In this document: positions 8,769-17,888 of the stretch, piece by piece
Numbering within the stretch: the stretch's first letter is position 1
How the letters are laid out: every line of letters begins with the position of its first letter
Assembly (NCBI GenBank): GCA_942491555.1
Contig: CALOBN010000003.1
Coordinates: forward strand, 372,001-436,000
DNA length: 64,000 nt
Direction of reading: 5' to 3'
Origin: Marinihelvus sp942491555
Lineage (GTDB): Bacteria > Pseudomonadota > Gammaproteobacteria > Xanthomonadales > SZUA-36
Made by a program: the position numbers and the translations under genes
Notes under the pieces: generated by a model
Seen by the model: only the letters and a program-made list of their open reading frames with translations
Told to the model about the DNA's origin: nothing
Databases searched by the model: none

Positions 8769-9419
8769 CTATGACCCTTGTTGCGCGCCAGCGGTTCCGT
8801 AAGCTGCGAGAAAAACGCGGACACAGCTTTCGATATAGGCCCCTTCGTCTTGCTCTGAAACAGGATCCAGGCCGAATTGAGCACGCATGTGCGCCTCACC
8901 CTTCAGCATGCAGAAAAACTGCCAGGCAGCCGCATCCGTGTCCGCAATGCTCAGGTGACCAAGGTCGACCTGACATTGCAGGTAGGCAGACAACACATCC
9001 ACGGTTCTTTTTGGGCCATGGCGGTAGAACAGCTCCGCGATGCGCGGGTGTGATTCCGTGCTGTTGGTGCAGATCGCATAGACCCGCAAGGCCTCGCGCG
9101 ACTTGACCAGGTCCACGAAACTCCGCGCCACCAGCGGCAACATCACATGCGGAGACTTGTGCATGTCAATGGCATCTTCATCCACGCCGGCACTGCGGCA
9201 TTTGTCAGCCACCGCAAGACCGAAAAGGTTCTCTTTACTGCCGAAGTGGCTATAGACCGTCTGCTTCGACACCCCGGCATCAAGAGCAATATCGTCCACG
9301 CTGGTGCCTTCATAGCCCTGTTCGGTAAACAGGCGGGTGGCCGCGTCCAGAATGAGCTGGCGCTTTATTTTACTGGGTGGCCGGCCGCGCGGACGACTTG
9401 TTTTGGGGAGCACTTTCAT
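8769..9419 (-). CDS. TetR/AcrR-family repressor, likely controls the adjacent RND pump
   Basis: A 216-residue DNA-binding regulator. A basic N-terminal arm (SRPRGRPPSKIK) precedes the TetR helix-turn-helix at about 39-66 (TSVDDIALDAGVSKQTVYSHFGSKENLF region). The ligand-binding C-terminal part resembles AefR-type regulators (TetR_C 7 class). It is divergent from the RND adaptor gene, with 86 bases between them holding a palindrome that suits a TetR dimer. It probably represses the pump and itself and is released by a pump substrate. The inference rests on gene order and the operator-like site. Confidence 0.92.
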   Translation of the reverse strand: MKVLPKTSRPRGRPPSKIKRQLILDAATRLFTEQGYEGTSVDDIALDAGVSKQTVYSHFGSKENLFGLAVADKCRSAGVDEDAIDMHKSPHVMLPLVARSFVDLVKSREALRVYAICTNSTESHPRIAELFYRHGPKRTVDVLSAYLQCQVDLGHLSIADTDAAAWQFFCMLKGEAHMRAQFGLDPVSEQDEGAYIESCVRVFLAAYGTAGAQQGS

Positions 9420-9444
9420 TTCATGGGATGTTCACAGGATTTAA

Positions 9445-9479
9445 CTAGACTTGCAAGTCCAGTAACTATATATTGGACT
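9445..9479. promoter_or_regulatory. candidate TetR operator between regulator and RND genes
   Basis: A perfect 12-base palindrome GACTTGCAAGTC at 9448-9459, extended by CT/AG on the outside with one mismatched pair. It overlaps a second inverted repeat AGTCCA-N12-TGGACT (9456-9461 and 9474-9479) that flanks an AT-rich core. The position between divergent genes is typical of an autoregulated TetR system. Confidence 0.55.
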
Positions 9480-9493
9480 CTCTGGTTCACTAA

Positions 9494-9499
9494 TAATAC
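9494..9499 (+). promoter_or_regulatory. candidate -10 box for the RND operon
   Basis: TAATAC ending 6 bases before the adaptor ATG at 9506, with no Shine-Dalgarno in between. If used, the mRNA would be leaderless and the upstream palindrome would cover the -35 side of the promoter. No good -35 hexamer is seen. Confidence 0.25.
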
Positions 9500-9505
9500 A
9501 AGCTG

Positions 9506-10618
9506 ATGAAAAGCGCTCTGCCCACAATACTCATGACGATCACAGCGAGCCTGCTTGCCGCCTGCGACTGGAATTCAGAGGCAGACAGCGCGGTGCCGGC
9601 ATACCTCCACGCAGTCACGGTCCAGGAGGCACGGCTCCAGGACAGTTTCTCTGTAGAGCGGGAATTTGCCGGCCAGGTCGAGTCTTCGCAGAACCCGACC
9701 ATTGCCTTTGAGCTGCCGGGCACACTGAGCGAATTATTGGTCAACGAAGGGGATGTAGTCAGCACAGGCCAGGTTCTGGCCAGGCTGGACAGCCAACTGC
9801 TCGACGCGGAACGACTGGAACTTACAGCGCGGCAGAATGAAATCGAAACCGAATTATCTCTGGCCCGCCGTAACCTTGCGCGCATCGTGAAGCTGGAAGA
9901 AGAGCAACTGGCCAGCGAGCGCGAGCGGGATGAACTATCCAGTCGCGTTAAGCTGCTGGAGGCCTCGCTGCAGCGTAACCAGGCCAACCTTGATGGCAAC
10001 CGCATCCGCCTGGAAAAGTCGCAATTGCGCGCGCCCTTTGATGCCGTGATACAACTCCGGCTCGCCGATGCAGGCACGGTCGTGACCCCCGGCACACCGG
10101 TATTCAATCTGGTCGAGACCAGTCGCCGGGAAGTTCGCGCGGGTCTCCCGGCCCATCTCGCCAAGGATCTGAAGGTTGGTGAACAGCTGCCCATCCGGGC
10201 TGGCGATATGCAAACCCGTGGTGAACTCATCGCCATTGGCGCGGTGGTTGATCCGGCCACACGCAGCCAGGTGGTGCGATTCGCAGTCAATGCGGACTGG
10301 TCACCCGGCGAACTGGCCTATGTCACCGTGGCAGAGCCACTCAGACAAACAGGCGCCTGGCTCCCGGATACGGCGGTCACCGAGGGCCTGAGAGGCTCCT
10401 GGGTGATTTATGTAGCAGTTCCCTCCGGAGATCTTCAGGCCGTTCTGGAAAAGCGCAGTGTCACCGTGCACCACGCCTCAAACGGCAAAATCTTTGTTGC
10501 GGGTGCGCTGAGCGAGAACGACCTTGTCGTCAGCAACGGACTGCATCGCGTCGCGCCCGGTCAGCGGGTGCGCATCAGTAGCGCTTCGGTAGTCAGAAAT
10601 GCTCGCCAGGACCCTTGA
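9506..10618 (+). CDS. RND efflux periplasmic adaptor (membrane fusion) lipoprotein
   Basis: Links an inner-membrane RND pump to an outer-membrane channel. The signal peptide ends in lipobox SLLAAC (Cys20), so it is a lipid-anchored adaptor of 370 residues. A split biotinyl-lipoyl domain (IAFELPGTLSELLVNEGDVV ... APFDAVIQLRLADAGTVVTPG) encloses a coiled-coil hairpin at roughly 103-175, followed by beta-barrel and membrane-proximal domains. Its last 20 bases overlap the pump gene, which implies coupled translation. No outer-membrane TolC-like gene follows, so the channel must be encoded elsewhere. Confidence 0.95.
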   Translation: MKSALPTILMTITASLLAACDWNSEADSAVPAYLHAVTVQEARLQDSFSVEREFAGQVESSQNPTIAFELPGTLSELLVNEGDVVSTGQVLARLDSQLLDAERLELTARQNEIETELSLARRNLARIVKLEEEQLASERERDELSSRVKLLEASLQRNQANLDGNRIRLEKSQLRAPFDAVIQLRLADAGTVVTPGTPVFNLVETSRREVRAGLPAHLAKDLKVGEQLPIRAGDMQTRGELIAIGAVVDPATRSQVVRFAVNADWSPGELAYVTVAEPLRQTGAWLPDTAVTEGLRGSWVIYVAVPSGDLQAVLEKRSVTVHHASNGKIFVAGALSENDLVVSNGLHRVAPGQRVRISSASVVRNARQDP

Positions 10619-13600
10619 AAACCCCCGATTAATCGCGCTGTTTGCCGCCCTGCTGATCGTCTCGGGGCTCGCCGCACTCAGCAGTTTGCCGACTGCGGAA
10701 GACCCGCGTGTCATGAACCGCGTTGCGACAGTCCTCACGCCCTACCCAGGCGCTACCCCGGAACGGGTCGAAGCGCTGATCTCAGAGCCGCTGGAAAATG
10801 CCCTGCGAACCCTGCCGGAGATCGAAACGATTTCCTCCTCGTCGCAGGCAGGCGTGTCTGTGGTCCGCGTCGAGCTTAAAGACAGTGTCTATGACACGGT
10901 TCCCGTGTGGTCAGAAGTTCGCGATACGCTGGGCGAAGTAGCACCCGAACTGCCCGCGGGTGCCGGTGCCAGCCGTCTGGATGATGACCGGGGTTACGCC
11001 TACACGCGGCTTATCGCACTTCAATGGCAAGGTCCGGGTGAACCCTCGTTGTCGACCATCGGCCGTTATGCCGAAGAATTTGCGCAGCGACTGCGAGCCG
11101 TTCCGGGCATGGACCTGGTCCGCCAGTACGGCGCACCCGAAGAAGAAATTCATGTCGAACTGGATCCGGTTGCTGCTGCCCGCTCCGGCCTCGGGATTGA
11201 TGCGGTGGCCAATGCCATCAGGCAACGGGACGCAAAAGTGTCAGCCGGCCAGCTGCGTGGTGGCGACCGGGAATGGCTGATCGAGGTTTCCGGTGAACTT
11301 GAGACCGTCGCACAATTGGGCGCCACCGTGATCCTTGAAGATTCGGACGGAAGAGTTCTGCGGCTGCGCGATATTGCATCCGTAAACCGCGGCCCGCGTG
11401 AGCCCCCGCAAGACCGCGCCCTGGTCAACGGCAGGCAGGCGATTGTCATCGGTGTGCGTATGCTGCCGGAACTGCGCATTCGTGACTGGAGTGACAGTGT
11501 TGATGAAGTCACTGCGCAATTTAAGGCTGAACTACCGGCCAATATTTCTCTCGAAGTTCTGTTCGACCAGCAGATTTATACCAATGACCGGCTCGGTGGA
11601 CTGGTCTGGAATGTCCTGATTGGCTTTCTGGTCATTCTGTCCGTCCTGTTTCTGACCCTGGGCTGGCGTGCCGCCCTGGTGGTCGCCTTTGCCTTGCCTC
11701 TGACCGTCTCGTTTACCCTGGCCTGCCTGAGTTGGTACGGCATGCCGATTCACCAGATGTCCGTTACGGGCCTTGTCGTGGCGCTGGGTATCATGGTCGA
11801 CAACGCGATTGTCATGACCGATACGATCCAGCGTAATCTGCGCAATGGCGACACGCGGACCCGGGCGGTGAATCGAGCCCTCGGTCACTTGTGGGCACCG
11901 CTGGCCGGATCCACGCTGACCACCATCCTCGCCTTCATGCCGATTGCCATTATGCCGGGCCCCTCCGGCGAGTTTGTTGGCGGCATTGCTATCTCCGTGA
12001 TCTTTGCCCTGATCGGTTCCTACCTGGTGTCCTTCACGCTGGTTGCCGGCCTCGCCGGCCGGTTCCTGCGGGCGCAGGATCAGCACGTCGGATTCCATTG
12101 GGCAGCCCTGGCAACACGTTTTCGCGCCCTGCTCGGCTGGGTCGTTGAGCATCCGCGCAGTGCCCTGCTGGTATCCCTGGTTTTGCCGCTGGCGGGTTTC
12201 CTTGCGGCCGGCCAGCTCGATGAACAGTTCTTTCCGCCCTCGGACCGGGACATGTTTACCATTGAGCTGCATCTTGATCCCGCAGCCGGTCTTGCCGCAA
12301 CGCAGGCCATGGCCGAACAGATCACACCCCTTATCCTCGATACAGAGGGTATAGAGCATGTGGAGTGGTTTCTCAGCCGCAGCACCCCTTCTTTTTATTA
12401 CAACATCGTGCAGCGATATGACCGGCGCCCCAACTTTGGCCAGGCCATGGTCAGCACCTCCGATGTCGAGGCGGCAAACCGCGCTATCCCGAAAATCCAG
12501 ACACTTCTGGACGACCGTTTTCCGGGCGCCCAGATCCTGGTCCGAAAACTGGAGCAAGGCCCACCGTTCAATGCGCCGATTGAACTGCGTTTATACGGCC
12601 CTGACCTGACCGTCCTTGCTGAAGTCGGTGAGCAGATCCGTGCCGAAGTGCTTATGACCGAGGACGTCGTGCATGCGCGCGCCACCCTGACCCGCGGACG
12701 GCCAAAGCTTGCTTTGCAGGTTGATGAGAACCAGGTTCGACGGGCCGGGCTGGCACCGGTTGAACTGGCGAGCCAGTTACAGGCAGTCCTGGAGGGCGTG
12801 CAGGCCGGATCCATTCTCGAGGGCACTGAAGAATTACCGGTGCGCTTGCAGCTGGCAGGCCCTGATCGTGAAAGCCCGGAAGATTTATTAAAGCTCCACC
12901 TTGCCGGAAACTCGCCAGACTCGGCCATTCACCTCGACAACCTGGCTTCCATATCAATCGAACCGGCCGCAGGCATCATTGCCCGGCGCCAGGGTGAACG
13001 GGTCAATACCCTGGAGGCCTATCAGCGTGCCGACGTGCTGCCTTCTGTGGTGCAGGCCAGGATTCAGGAACGCCTGGCGGCTTCCGGACTTGAACTGCCA
13101 CCCGGATACCGGATCGAATATGGCGGCGAATCGGCTGAACGCAATTCGGCCGTGGGCAAACTGCTTTCAAGCATCGGATTGATCCTGGTTTTGCTGGTGA
13201 CGGTTGTGGTTCTGAGCTTCAACTCGTTTCGCTTGAGCTCAATCGTGTTCATGGTTGCAGGGTTGTCCGGAGGACTGGGTCTGCTGTGCGTCTGGCTGTT
13301 TGGCTATCCCTTCGGCTTCGTCGTCATTGTCGGATTGATGGGCCTGGTGGGGCTGGCGATCAATGCGGCCATTGTCATTATGGCGGAACTGAAATCAGAT
13401 CCGAAAGCAGTCACAGGAAATCGTGATGCTGTTGTCGAAGGCGTCATGAACTGCACGCGTCATATTGGCTCAACCACGCTGACAACCCTCGGTGGCTTTA
13501 TGCCGCTCATTCTGGACGGAGGAGGTTTCTGGCCACCATTTGCCATCGCCATTGCCGGCGGCACGGTGCTTACCAGTGTCCTGAGCTTTCTGTTTGTACC

Positions 13601-13706
13601 GGCCGCTTTCATTTTGTACGCACGGCGCAAGCCCTTCGAAGCCAGCAGAGTCCAGGACTCTGACGATGATCCGGCGCTGTCTGGAACCGTCACGCCAGCA
13701 CCCTGA
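10599..13706 (+). CDS. RND multidrug efflux permease (HAE1-like)
   Basis: Proton-driven inner-membrane exporter of 1035 residues, the full length of the AcrB/MexB-type family. It has the usual twofold organisation: a first transmembrane helix, a large periplasmic porter/docking domain, helices 2-6, then a second copy. The TM4 proton-relay sequence reads GIMVDNAIVMTD, so the first relay Asp is kept and the second is Asn, as in several RND subgroups. The C-terminal half repeats the pattern with GLMGLVGLAINAAIVIM. It is translated from an ATG inside the adaptor gene. Substrates cannot be predicted. Confidence 0.95.
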   Translation: MLARTLENPRLIALFAALLIVSGLAALSSLPTAEDPRVMNRVATVLTPYPGATPERVEALISEPLENALRTLPEIETISSSSQAGVSVVRVELKDSVYDTVPVWSEVRDTLGEVAPELPAGAGASRLDDDRGYAYTRLIALQWQGPGEPSLSTIGRYAEEFAQRLRAVPGMDLVRQYGAPEEEIHVELDPVAAARSGLGIDAVANAIRQRDAKVSAGQLRGGDREWLIEVSGELETVAQLGATVILEDSDGRVLRLRDIASVNRGPREPPQDRALVNGRQAIVIGVRMLPELRIRDWSDSVDEVTAQFKAELPANISLEVLFDQQIYTNDRLGGLVWNVLIGFLVILSVLFLTLGWRAALVVAFALPLTVSFTLACLSWYGMPIHQMSVTGLVVALGIMVDNAIVMTDTIQRNLRNGDTRTRAVNRALGHLWAPLAGSTLTTILAFMPIAIMPGPSGEFVGGIAISVIFALIGSYLVSFTLVAGLAGRFLRAQDQHVGFHWAALATRFRALLGWVVEHPRSALLVSLVLPLAGFLAAGQLDEQFFPPSDRDMFTIELHLDPAAGLAATQAMAEQITPLILDTEGIEHVEWFLSRSTPSFYYNIVQRYDRRPNFGQAMVSTSDVEAANRAIPKIQTLLDDRFPGAQILVRKLEQGPPFNAPIELRLYGPDLTVLAEVGEQIRAEVLMTEDVVHARATLTRGRPKLALQVDENQVRRAGLAPVELASQLQAVLEGVQAGSILEGTEELPVRLQLAGPDRESPEDLLKLHLAGNSPDSAIHLDNLASISIEPAAGIIARRQGERVNTLEAYQRADVLPSVVQARIQERLAASGLELPPGYRIEYGGESAERNSAVGKLLSSIGLILVLLVTVVVLSFNSFRLSSIVFMVAGLSGGLGLLCVWLFGYPFGFVVIVGLMGLVGLAINAAIVIMAELKSDPKAVTGNRDAVVEGVMNCTRHIGSTTLTTLGGFMPLILDGGGFWPPFAIAIAGGTVLTSVLSFLFVPAAFILYARRKPFEASRVQDSDDDPALSGTVTPAP

Positions 13707-13790
13707 ATCTGCACACGCTTTGCCCGGCGCTGCCCCTGTATGCCATGATGGGATGCCACCTGTGGCCTGAACACCTGGAGAGGAATCAAG

Positions 13791-14624
13791 ATGCTGCACA
13801 GCAGCCTGCGGGCCACACTCGTGTGTGTGCTCATCGCCCTGCCCCTGTCGCTGACCGCGGCCACCTTTACTGACCTTTCGGGCCACCCGGACCTGCGCTC
13901 CAAGGCCGCCATTATTGTTGACAGCCGGGGCCGGGAAATCTATGCAAAGGATGCCGACAGCGTGCGGCCCATTGCCTCCATCACCAAGTTAATGACGGCC
14001 ATGGTGATCATTGATTCGGGCCTTGATCTGGATGAAAAAATTACCGTCACCAAGGCTGACCGGGACATTGTGCAACTGACCGGTTCCCGCCTGGATTATG
14101 GGGCAACCCTCTCACGGCGCGACATGATCATGCTGGCCGTCATGTCATCGGAGAACCGCGCTGCCGCCGCCCTGGGGCGCACCTATCCGGGCGGCACACA
14201 ACAGTTTGTTTCGGCGATGAACGCCCAGGCCGCCCTGCTTGGCATGAGCCAGAGTAATTTCGCCGATGCTGCCGGCCTGAACGTGGACAACACCTCGACG
14301 GCGCGGGACCTGATGAAACTGGTTCGCGCAGCCAGTGACTACCCCCTGATCCACAAGGCGAGCACCACCACCCGCATCGAAGTGCGACCCTGGTCAAACC
14401 GCGGGCCACTGGTGTACGGCAACACCAATCGCCTGCTTAAAAATGACAGCTGGACCATTGAGCTGAGCAAAACCGGTTACCTCAATGAAGCGGGACGCTG
14501 CCTGGCTATGCTGGCGCGTATCGACGGTGAACCCGTAACCATTGTGCTGCTCGACTCCTTTGGCAAACTGACGCCCTTCGGGGACTCGAACCGCTTGCGG
14601 CGCTGGATGCTGTCCGGTAACTGA
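13791..14624 (+). CDS. pbpG: D-alanyl-D-alanine endopeptidase, PBP7-type
   Basis: Periplasmic penicillin-binding hydrolase that cleaves peptidoglycan cross-links (S11 peptidase family). After a signal peptide of about 24 residues come the three active-site motifs: SITK (Ser63, Lys66), SEN (120-122) and KTG (227-229, in SKTGYLNEAG). At 277 residues it lacks the C-terminal amphipathic anchor domain of PBP5 and so fits the soluble PBP7 class. AGAGGAAT precedes the ATG. It lies alone between the RND operon and the phosphopantetheinyl transferase gene, all in the same direction. Confidence 0.92.
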   Translation: MLHSSLRATLVCVLIALPLSLTAATFTDLSGHPDLRSKAAIIVDSRGREIYAKDADSVRPIASITKLMTAMVIIDSGLDLDEKITVTKADRDIVQLTGSRLDYGATLSRRDMIMLAVMSSENRAAAALGRTYPGGTQQFVSAMNAQAALLGMSQSNFADAAGLNVDNTSTARDLMKLVRAASDYPLIHKASTTTRIEVRPWSNRGPLVYGNTNRLLKNDSWTIELSKTGYLNEAGRCLAMLARIDGEPVTIVLLDSFGKLTPFGDSNRLRRWMLSGN

Positions 14625-14670
14625 GCAGCTGAGCAGTGAACGTCCGGCCAACCCCTGATAGTGCGTCACC

Positions 14671-15426
14671 ATGAAGAAGTCATTGAGAACCGGGTCGTAC
14701 TGCGCTGTGTTTCTGGTCCGGGCACCGCGCATTGTCAATACAGCACATTTTGCCCGGCTAAGTGATGAAGAAAAGCGCACTTGCGGGCGACTGCGTAACG
14801 AGGAACATCGCGCCCGCTTCACCTGCGCGCATGCGTTGCTGCGCCTGACACTCGCCGCCCGGCTGGATATCACGCCGCGGGATCTGAATCTGCAGGCGGG
14901 CGTTAACCGGCGACCTGAACTGGCAACCGAACTGGCGCGACAGCATCCCGGCGTGGACTTTAACCTTTCAACCACACCGGGCTATGTCGCTTGCGCGATT
15001 GCTCAGGGGGTACGTGTGGGTATCGATATTGAGCAGGTCCGAAGCGGCCCGACCGTTGCGCAATTGAAGGACCAGGTTCTCAGTCGCAAAGAGCAGGACT
15101 GGCTGGAACACTCGAACGACCCGGCAGGCTTTTTCAAGCTGTGGACCTTGAAAGAAGCGGTGGCCAAGGCCGACGGTGAGGGGCTCGGGCTCGCCTTCAA
15201 TGAACTTGAGACGCTGCCGCAGGAAGACGGCAATCTGGATCTGGATTTGCGCTTGCCGGCCCGGGCGACCCGGCGTTGGCGGGTAATCGCTTTGCGAAGC
15301 GTCGTACCGGCAGCCCTGGCCATTACCGGGCCTGAGATCGACGTTGACATACGTATCAACGAGGCCGTGCCCGTATTATTCCGCGCGCTACACGTGAGCA
15401 TCGGGGCACAGGGCCGGACCGGCTAA
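14671..15426 (+). CDS. Sfp-type 4'-phosphopantetheinyl transferase
   Basis: Transfers phosphopantetheine from CoA to a serine of carrier proteins, cytoplasm. The 251 residues include the magnesium-binding GIDIEQV motif and the WTLKEAVAKADG motif, which mark the Sfp/AcpT family rather than the smaller AcpS. An N-terminal pseudo-repeat half is present (FTCAHALLRLTLA). No siderophore or polyketide genes adjoin, but a carrier domain fused to a fatty-acyl-AMP ligase is encoded at 54.8 kb and is a plausible client. Its 3' end overlaps the convergent methyltransferase gene by 4 bases. Confidence 0.9.
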   Translation: MKKSLRTGSYCAVFLVRAPRIVNTAHFARLSDEEKRTCGRLRNEEHRARFTCAHALLRLTLAARLDITPRDLNLQAGVNRRPELATELARQHPGVDFNLSTTPGYVACAIAQGVRVGIDIEQVRSGPTVAQLKDQVLSRKEQDWLEHSNDPAGFFKLWTLKEAVAKADGEGLGLAFNELETLPQEDGNLDLDLRLPARATRRWRVIALRSVVPAALAITGPEIDVDIRINEAVPVLFRALHVSIGAQGRTG

Positions 15427-16220
15427 TTCTCCGGCTCTGGTTTGCTAAAGATCATGAAGTGTTGCTGCGGCAGATATCGCTTGGTGGTTTCCCATTCCAG
15501 ACCGGCAGCAGTCATCTCCAGGCGCGCCTGCTCCTCGCTCATTTTATGCAGGGGCTTGATGGGCACGTCGGGGTCTTCAGCGCGGTATTCAATCAGGACC
15601 AGAACGCCGCCGGGTTTTAAGGCCCTGGTCATGGCACGGCCCATTTCTGCCGGGTAAGAGAACTCGTGATAGGCATCGACAAGTAAGATCAGATCAACGG
15701 CGTTTTCGGGCAAACCAGGGTCGCGCTCCGTTCCGAGCAATGTCTCCACATTCGTGATCCCGTTCTCTGCGCGACTTTGCTCAATGATCGCCAGCATTTC
15801 CGGCTGGATATCGACCGCAATCACCCGGCCATCGGGCACCCGCCTTGCAATCGGAAAACTGAAGTAACCGGTCCCGGCACCAATATCCGCCACCACGCTG
15901 TCATCGTTCAGTGGCAGGCTCTTAATCAACAGGTCTGTACGTTCCTGGCGTTTCCGATCCCGGCGCTCCAGCCAGCCTGCACCCTGGTGGCCCATGACCA
16001 GGGAAATTTCACGACCAAAATAAAACTTACCTGTACCGTCAGCAGTTCGCGGACCGTACTGATAGACGTCTTCGTTCACCGGCGAAATTATTAAATCGCC
16101 TGTTTCGATATCCACAATGACACCGGCATCGGCTTCAGATGCCAGGCAAGCCGCAGCCGGCATCAGCAACAGGCCGGCCAGCACCACGCCCTTAATGAAA
16201 GCTTCATTGATGATTTGCAA
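15423..16220 (-). CDS. exported class I SAM-dependent methyltransferase-like protein
   Basis: About 265 residues with a signal-peptide-like N-terminus (FIKGVVLAGLLLMPAAACLASE) followed by a Rossmann methyltransferase fold: motif I VADIGAGTGYFSFP, an acidic strand VIAVDIQPEML, and LILLVDAYHEFSYP. Several proteobacteria encode such putatively periplasmic methyltransferases, whose substrate is unknown. I chose a TTG at 16220, just after the upstream flavoprotein stop, because CCAGGA lies upstream and it gives a normal signal peptide. An ATG at 16292 would overlap the upstream gene by 68 bases. It is likely translated from the flavoprotein mRNA. Confidence 0.82.
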   Translation of the reverse strand: MQIINEAFIKGVVLAGLLLMPAAACLASEADAGVIVDIETGDLIISPVNEDVYQYGPRTADGTGKFYFGREISLVMGHQGAGWLERRDRKRQERTDLLIKSLPLNDDSVVADIGAGTGYFSFPIARRVPDGRVIAVDIQPEMLAIIEQSRAENGITNVETLLGTERDPGLPENAVDLILLVDAYHEFSYPAEMGRAMTRALKPGGVLVLIEYRAEDPDVPIKPLHKMSEEQARLEMTAAGLEWETTKRYLPQQHFMIFSKPEPEN

Positions 16221-16224
16221 CGTT

Positions 16225-17658
16225 TTACATTCCTGGAGCGGTTGACATGTCCTGGCTGGCGCATTGACCGCGGATGCGAAGTTTATTCGCAAGATCGCGC
16301 AGCGCGGTGCGCAAGCCTTCTTCGATTACCGGATGGTAGAAAGGCATCTGCAAGGCACGTGTCACGCTCATGCCCTGCTGAACCGACCAGGCGAGCAGAT
16401 GTGCGAGATGCTCTGCGCGCGGCCCGATCATTTCAGCACCAACAATGGTGCAGCATTTACGATCGCCATATACGCGTAAAAGACCGTGATTACGGCCCAT
16501 CACCCGGGCCCTGCCCTGATTGGCAAAAGATACTTCACCCACCTCGAAGCTGCCTGGCTCCAGGCTGGCATAAGAGGCGCCAACCATGGCCATATTGGGG
16601 TCGGTAAAAGCCACCGCCAGGGGTACGCGGCGCACATGGGCGGTCAGGTCAGGGTAGGCAGCCGCGTTGGCACCGGCAATCCGCCCTTCGTCCGATGCTT
16701 CGTGTAACAAGGGGCGGTGCCCACTGACATCGCCCGCCAGGAATATCGGCAAATCCCCGGCTTGTGTGGTGCTCGCATCCCAAACCGGAAACCCTCTTTC
16801 ATTAAGGCTTAATCCGGTATTCTCGAGACCAAGGCCGTGTAACTGAGGCCGGCGACCGGCAGCGACAAGCACTTGCTCAAACAGCCCGTCGTGTTCGGCG
16901 CCCTCGGCGTCTTTCCAATGCAGGCGTATGCCGCCATCGACCTTTTCCGCAAGACTGACCTGCGAGCCGAGTTGCAGGTTCAGCTCGGCATCCAGCAAGG
17001 TACGGGTCACCCGAATGATCTCAGGATCGGTGAAAGGGCCAAGGTCTTCGAATGGACTGAAAAAAGTGGTCCTGGCACCCAGGCGCTGCAGCGCCTGGCC
17101 AAGCTCCAGGCCAATGATGCCGGTGCCTACAACGGCCAGGGTTTTGGGTACCGTGTCTAGTTCGAACACATCATCATTAATCATGACGTGTTCGCGAATT
17201 GCATCATAAGGTGGCGGAATAACCGGTGTGCTGCCGGTAGCGATCACCACAGCCCCGGCCTCGACCAGGGTCTGGTCGTCAACCTGCAGCGTCGTCGGTC
17301 CGACGAATTTGGCACGGCCCTTCATTCGCTGCTCCTCAGGCAGCGCTTCAACATCTTCAACGACGAAACCGGCGAACCGGTCCCGTTCTTGCCGTATCCG
17401 TTCAAACACGCGGCCGGCGTCGACATGCCAGTTATCCACCTCGATTCCGAAGCGGCCCGCCCCAGCCACTTCATAGGCAGCGTCGGCCGCAGCGATAAGC
17501 AGTTTGGACGGCATGCAGCCGACCCGGGCGCAGGTTGTCCCGTAGGGCCCACTCTCGATCATCAGGGGCTTTTGACCCGCCTTTTCCACCTCGCGGCGTG
17601 CGTTCAGACCGGCCGAGCCCGCGCCAATAATGGCAACATCAACCTTTCGCGTGTTCAT
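16225..17658 (-). CDS. dihydrolipoyl dehydrogenase-family flavoprotein
   Basis: FAD/NAD pyridine-nucleotide disulfide oxidoreductase of 477 residues. It shows the FAD-binding GAGSAGLNA, the redox disulfide in GTTCARVGCMPSK, the NAD-binding VGTGIIGLELGQ and the C-terminal His-Glu pair in YHPVIEEGLRTAL. No lipoyl domain is attached and no 2-oxoacid dehydrogenase E1/E2 genes adjoin, so it is either a stand-alone Lpd paralogue or a related reductase (mercuric-reductase-like proteins carry an extra C-terminal Cys pair, absent here). The methyltransferase gene follows within 5 bases. Confidence 0.88.
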   Translation of the reverse strand: MNTRKVDVAIIGAGSAGLNARREVEKAGQKPLMIESGPYGTTCARVGCMPSKLLIAAADAAYEVAGAGRFGIEVDNWHVDAGRVFERIRQERDRFAGFVVEDVEALPEEQRMKGRAKFVGPTTLQVDDQTLVEAGAVVIATGSTPVIPPPYDAIREHVMINDDVFELDTVPKTLAVVGTGIIGLELGQALQRLGARTTFFSPFEDLGPFTDPEIIRVTRTLLDAELNLQLGSQVSLAEKVDGGIRLHWKDAEGAEHDGLFEQVLVAAGRRPQLHGLGLENTGLSLNERGFPVWDASTTQAGDLPIFLAGDVSGHRPLLHEASDEGRIAGANAAAYPDLTAHVRRVPLAVAFTDPNMAMVGASYASLEPGSFEVGEVSFANQGRARVMGRNHGLLRVYGDRKCCTIVGAEMIGPRAEHLAHLLAWSVQQGMSVTRALQMPFYHPVIEEGLRTALRDLANKLRIRGQCASQDMSTAPGM

Positions 17659-17806
17659 AGTGTTCTCCGGATTTGCGCAGCGTTAACAGCGTCTGCCGTT
17701 GCAGTGAGCATTCAGGGTGATCATACGCGCCGCTACCGGTCTTGACCGACAGGGCATTCACTACGGGAATGGAAAAACAGAGGCGCCGGTGAGATTTCCG
17801 GCAGAC

Positions 17807-17829
17807 CGCGGCCGGTTGGACCGGCCGCG
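17807..17829. repeat. GC-rich perfect hairpin downstream of the glutathione peroxidase gene
   Basis: CGCGGCCGGT-TGG-ACCGGCCGCG, a 10-bp perfect stem with a 3-base loop, in the 230-base gap between the peroxidase and flavoprotein genes (both minus strand). No T-run follows, so a protein- or Rho-assisted 3' end is more likely than a classic terminator. Confidence 0.45.
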
Positions 17830-17839
17830 ATTCAATACT

Positions 17840-17857
17840 TTGTGCCGCCCGGCACAA
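17840..17857. repeat. second small hairpin downstream of the glutathione peroxidase gene
   Basis: TTGTGCC-GCCC-GGCACAA, a 7-bp stem located 32 bases after the peroxidase stop on the minus strand. A further GGCAC-G-GTGCC inverted repeat sits between it and the gene. Confidence 0.35.
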
Positions 17858-17888
17858 TGCCTCAGGCACGGTGCCATAGCCTTGCGGA

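Noticed and set aside
11532..12557. Long minus-strand open frame inside the RND pump gene
   Set aside because: GC-rich antisense shadow of a well-supported gene, with no recognisable domain.
15423..16292. ATG start at 16292 for the exported methyltransferase-like gene
   Set aside because: It would overlap the preceding flavoprotein gene by 68 bases and put 24 unneeded residues before the signal peptide; the TTG at 16220 fits better.
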